Assembly: GCA_025464025.1 (NCBI GenBank)
Contig: JAODBP010000331.1
Location: 1-6,872, forward strand
Source of the DNA: Actinomycetes bacterium
GTDB lineage: Bacteria > Actinomycetota > Acidimicrobiia > Acidimicrobiales > CADCSY01
Reading direction: 5' to 3'
Length of the DNA: 6,872 nucleotides
Shown: piece by piece, positions 5,730-6,872 of the stretch
Layout: each line of letters starts with the position of its first letter
Position numbering within the stretch: the stretch's first letter is position 1
Notes under the pieces: generated by a model
What the model saw: only the letters and a program-made list of their open reading frames with translations
Told to the model about the DNA's origin: nothing
Database searches by the model: none
Made by a program: the position numbers and the translations under genes

Positions 5730-6872
5730 AGGAAGCCCTTGGCCGGCGCCAGCCGCTTCCACCTGCCGCCGACGACCTGCATGCCGATGAAGCAGCCGTT
5801 GCTGCGCTTGCCCCCGAGGTCGACGGGGCCGAGCAGGCCGCCGGCGTCGTAGCGGTGCACCGTGCGGAGCTGGTTGATCAGCGCGTCGCGCGTGATCGGC
5901 CCGGGCAGGGCCTCGAGCCCGTCGACGAACGCCTTGATGCCCGACCACGAGTCGGCGGCGAACACGTCGGTGGGCACGCCGGGTGCGACCTGGTGCATCC
6001 ACCGGACGAAGTTCGCCGCCTCGGGGGAGGACGCCGCCTCCTCGACCGGGAGCGTCCGGATCCAGTTCGACGTCCCCTCCCCGGCGGCCCCGGCCAGCTC
6101 GATGAAGTTCGACCCGTAGGTCGTGAGGTACTCCTGGAACTCGAGCTTGTAGCCGGTGTCGGCCATCGACTTGGCCAGCGACGCGCTCTGGCCGGCCTCG
6201 GAGATGAAGAAGAGGTAGTCGGCCCCGCTGTTGGCCACGCCCCGCGCCGTCGAGTCGAAGCTCAGGGTGCTCAGCGGGATCTCCTGCTCGTGCACGATCT
6301 GGATGCCGGCGGCGACCATCTGGGCCTTCTGCTTCCGCGCCTCCGACCGGGTCTGGTCGACGGCGATGTAGACGAGCGCCGCCTTGTTGGCGCCGTGCTC
6401 CTTCAGGTAGCGGTACTTGCCGATCAACGCGTTGGGGTTGGCGAACGGGGGGTTGATGTCGAAGACGGTCGGCGCGTTCTGGAAGCCGTCGGAGATCGGC
6501 GTGGTGACCACCGGGATCTTGTTCGCCGTCACCACGTCCGCACCGCCGGCATCACCGGCGCCCACGCCGCCGGCGAAGCCGAGCACCTTCGAGCCGAGCT
6601 CGGACATCAGCGAGCGGAACCGCCCGTTGTCCGCCCCGTCGTCGGCCGTCTTCAGGACGAGCTTCCGGCCGCACACGCCACCGGTGGAGTTGCGGAAGGC
6701 GACGTAGGCCTGGGCCGCCGCCTGGGAGCTGCGCCCGAGCCCGGGCACCGGCCCGGACAGGGTCGACACGTCGCCGATCGTGATCTCCTTGGCCGTGACG
6801 CCGGGAGCGGCGGTCGGGACGTTGCACGGCTTGGTGCCGGTGGCAGCCGGCGCCGCGGTGCCGGTGGCGCCC
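5723..6872 (-). CDS. Branched-chain amino acid-type ABC transporter substrate-binding protein (5' truncated by window edge)
   Basis: 382 residues are visible, with the export signal lying off the right edge. The visible start is a low-complexity Gly/Ala/Thr linker (GATGTAAPAATGT), then KPCN. The ligand-binding fold begins with KEITIGDVSTLSGPVPGLG, the standard first strand and loop of the Peripla_BP_6/LivJ class of type I periplasmic binding proteins. Further family features are NSTGGVCGRKLVL, a DINPPFANPNALIGKY region, GADYLFFISE and FAADSWSGIKAFVDGLEAL. Four cysteines (16, 67, 360 and the C-terminal residue 382 of the visible part) could form two disulfides, which fits an exported protein. 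As the first visible gene of the operon, it would deliver ligand to LivHM. Ligand identity is unknown: this class binds amino acids, amides, urea and aromatic or lipid-derived acids. The stop TGA at 5723-5725 lies inside the livF start region. Confidence 0.92.
   Translation of the reverse strand, partial: GATGTAAPAATGTKPCNVPTAAPGVTAKEITIGDVSTLSGPVPGLGRSSQAAAQAYVAFRNSTGGVCGRKLVLKTADDGADNGRFRSLMSELGSKVLGFAGGVGAGDAGGADVVTANKIPVVTTPISDGFQNAPTVFDINPPFANPNALIGKYRYLKEHGANKAALVYIAVDQTRSEARKQKAQMVAAGIQIVHEQEIPLSTLSFDSTARGVANSGADYLFFISEAGQSASLAKSMADTGYKLEFQEYLTTYGSNFIELAGAAGEGTSNWIRTLPVEEAASSPEAANFVRWMHQVAPGVPTDVFAADSWSGIKAFVDGLEALPGPITRDALINQLRTVHRYDAGGLLGPVDLGGKRSNGCFIGMQVVGGRWKRLAPAKGFLC

Overview
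The window is GC-rich (roughly 70% by eye), with strong G/C preference at third codon positions, GGAGG-type ribosome binding sites and stop/start-overlapping genes. This suggests a high-GC Actinomycetota. An Acidimicrobiia-like or other environmental lineage is plausible, but that is inference; no marker gene fixes the taxon.

Layout from left to right. (1) Positions 3-476, + strand: the C-terminal half of a short-chain dehydrogenase/reductase (SDR), cut by the left edge. (2) Positions 477-646: the only real intergenic gap, lying between two converging genes and filled almost entirely by a nested inverted repeat with a perfect 23-bp hairpin at its core. (3) Positions 647-6872, - strand: one tightly packed operon transcribed right to left. 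Its gene order is periplasmic-type substrate-binding protein (5' end outside the window), LivF-type ATPase, a fused LivH-LivM permease, a secreted/membrane-anchored protein of unknown function, a small two-helix membrane protein of unknown function, and a LivG-type ATPase.

Every junction in the operon overlaps: 7 nt between the binding protein and livF, 4 nt (ATGA) at each of the next three junctions, and 62 nt between the small membrane protein and livG. The six genes are therefore very probably one transcript with coupled translation. The binding protein, LivF, LivHM and LivG form a complete branched-chain amino acid/amide-type (HAAT family) ABC importer; the true substrate cannot be read from the sequence.

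The most interesting point is the pair of non-transporter genes inserted between the permease and the second ATPase. One has a signal peptide, a long extracytoplasmic region and a C-terminal membrane helix. The other has two membrane helices and a charged cytoplasmic tail. They are candidate envelope-side accessory components of this importer. The second notable feature is the large palindromic element between the convergent genes.
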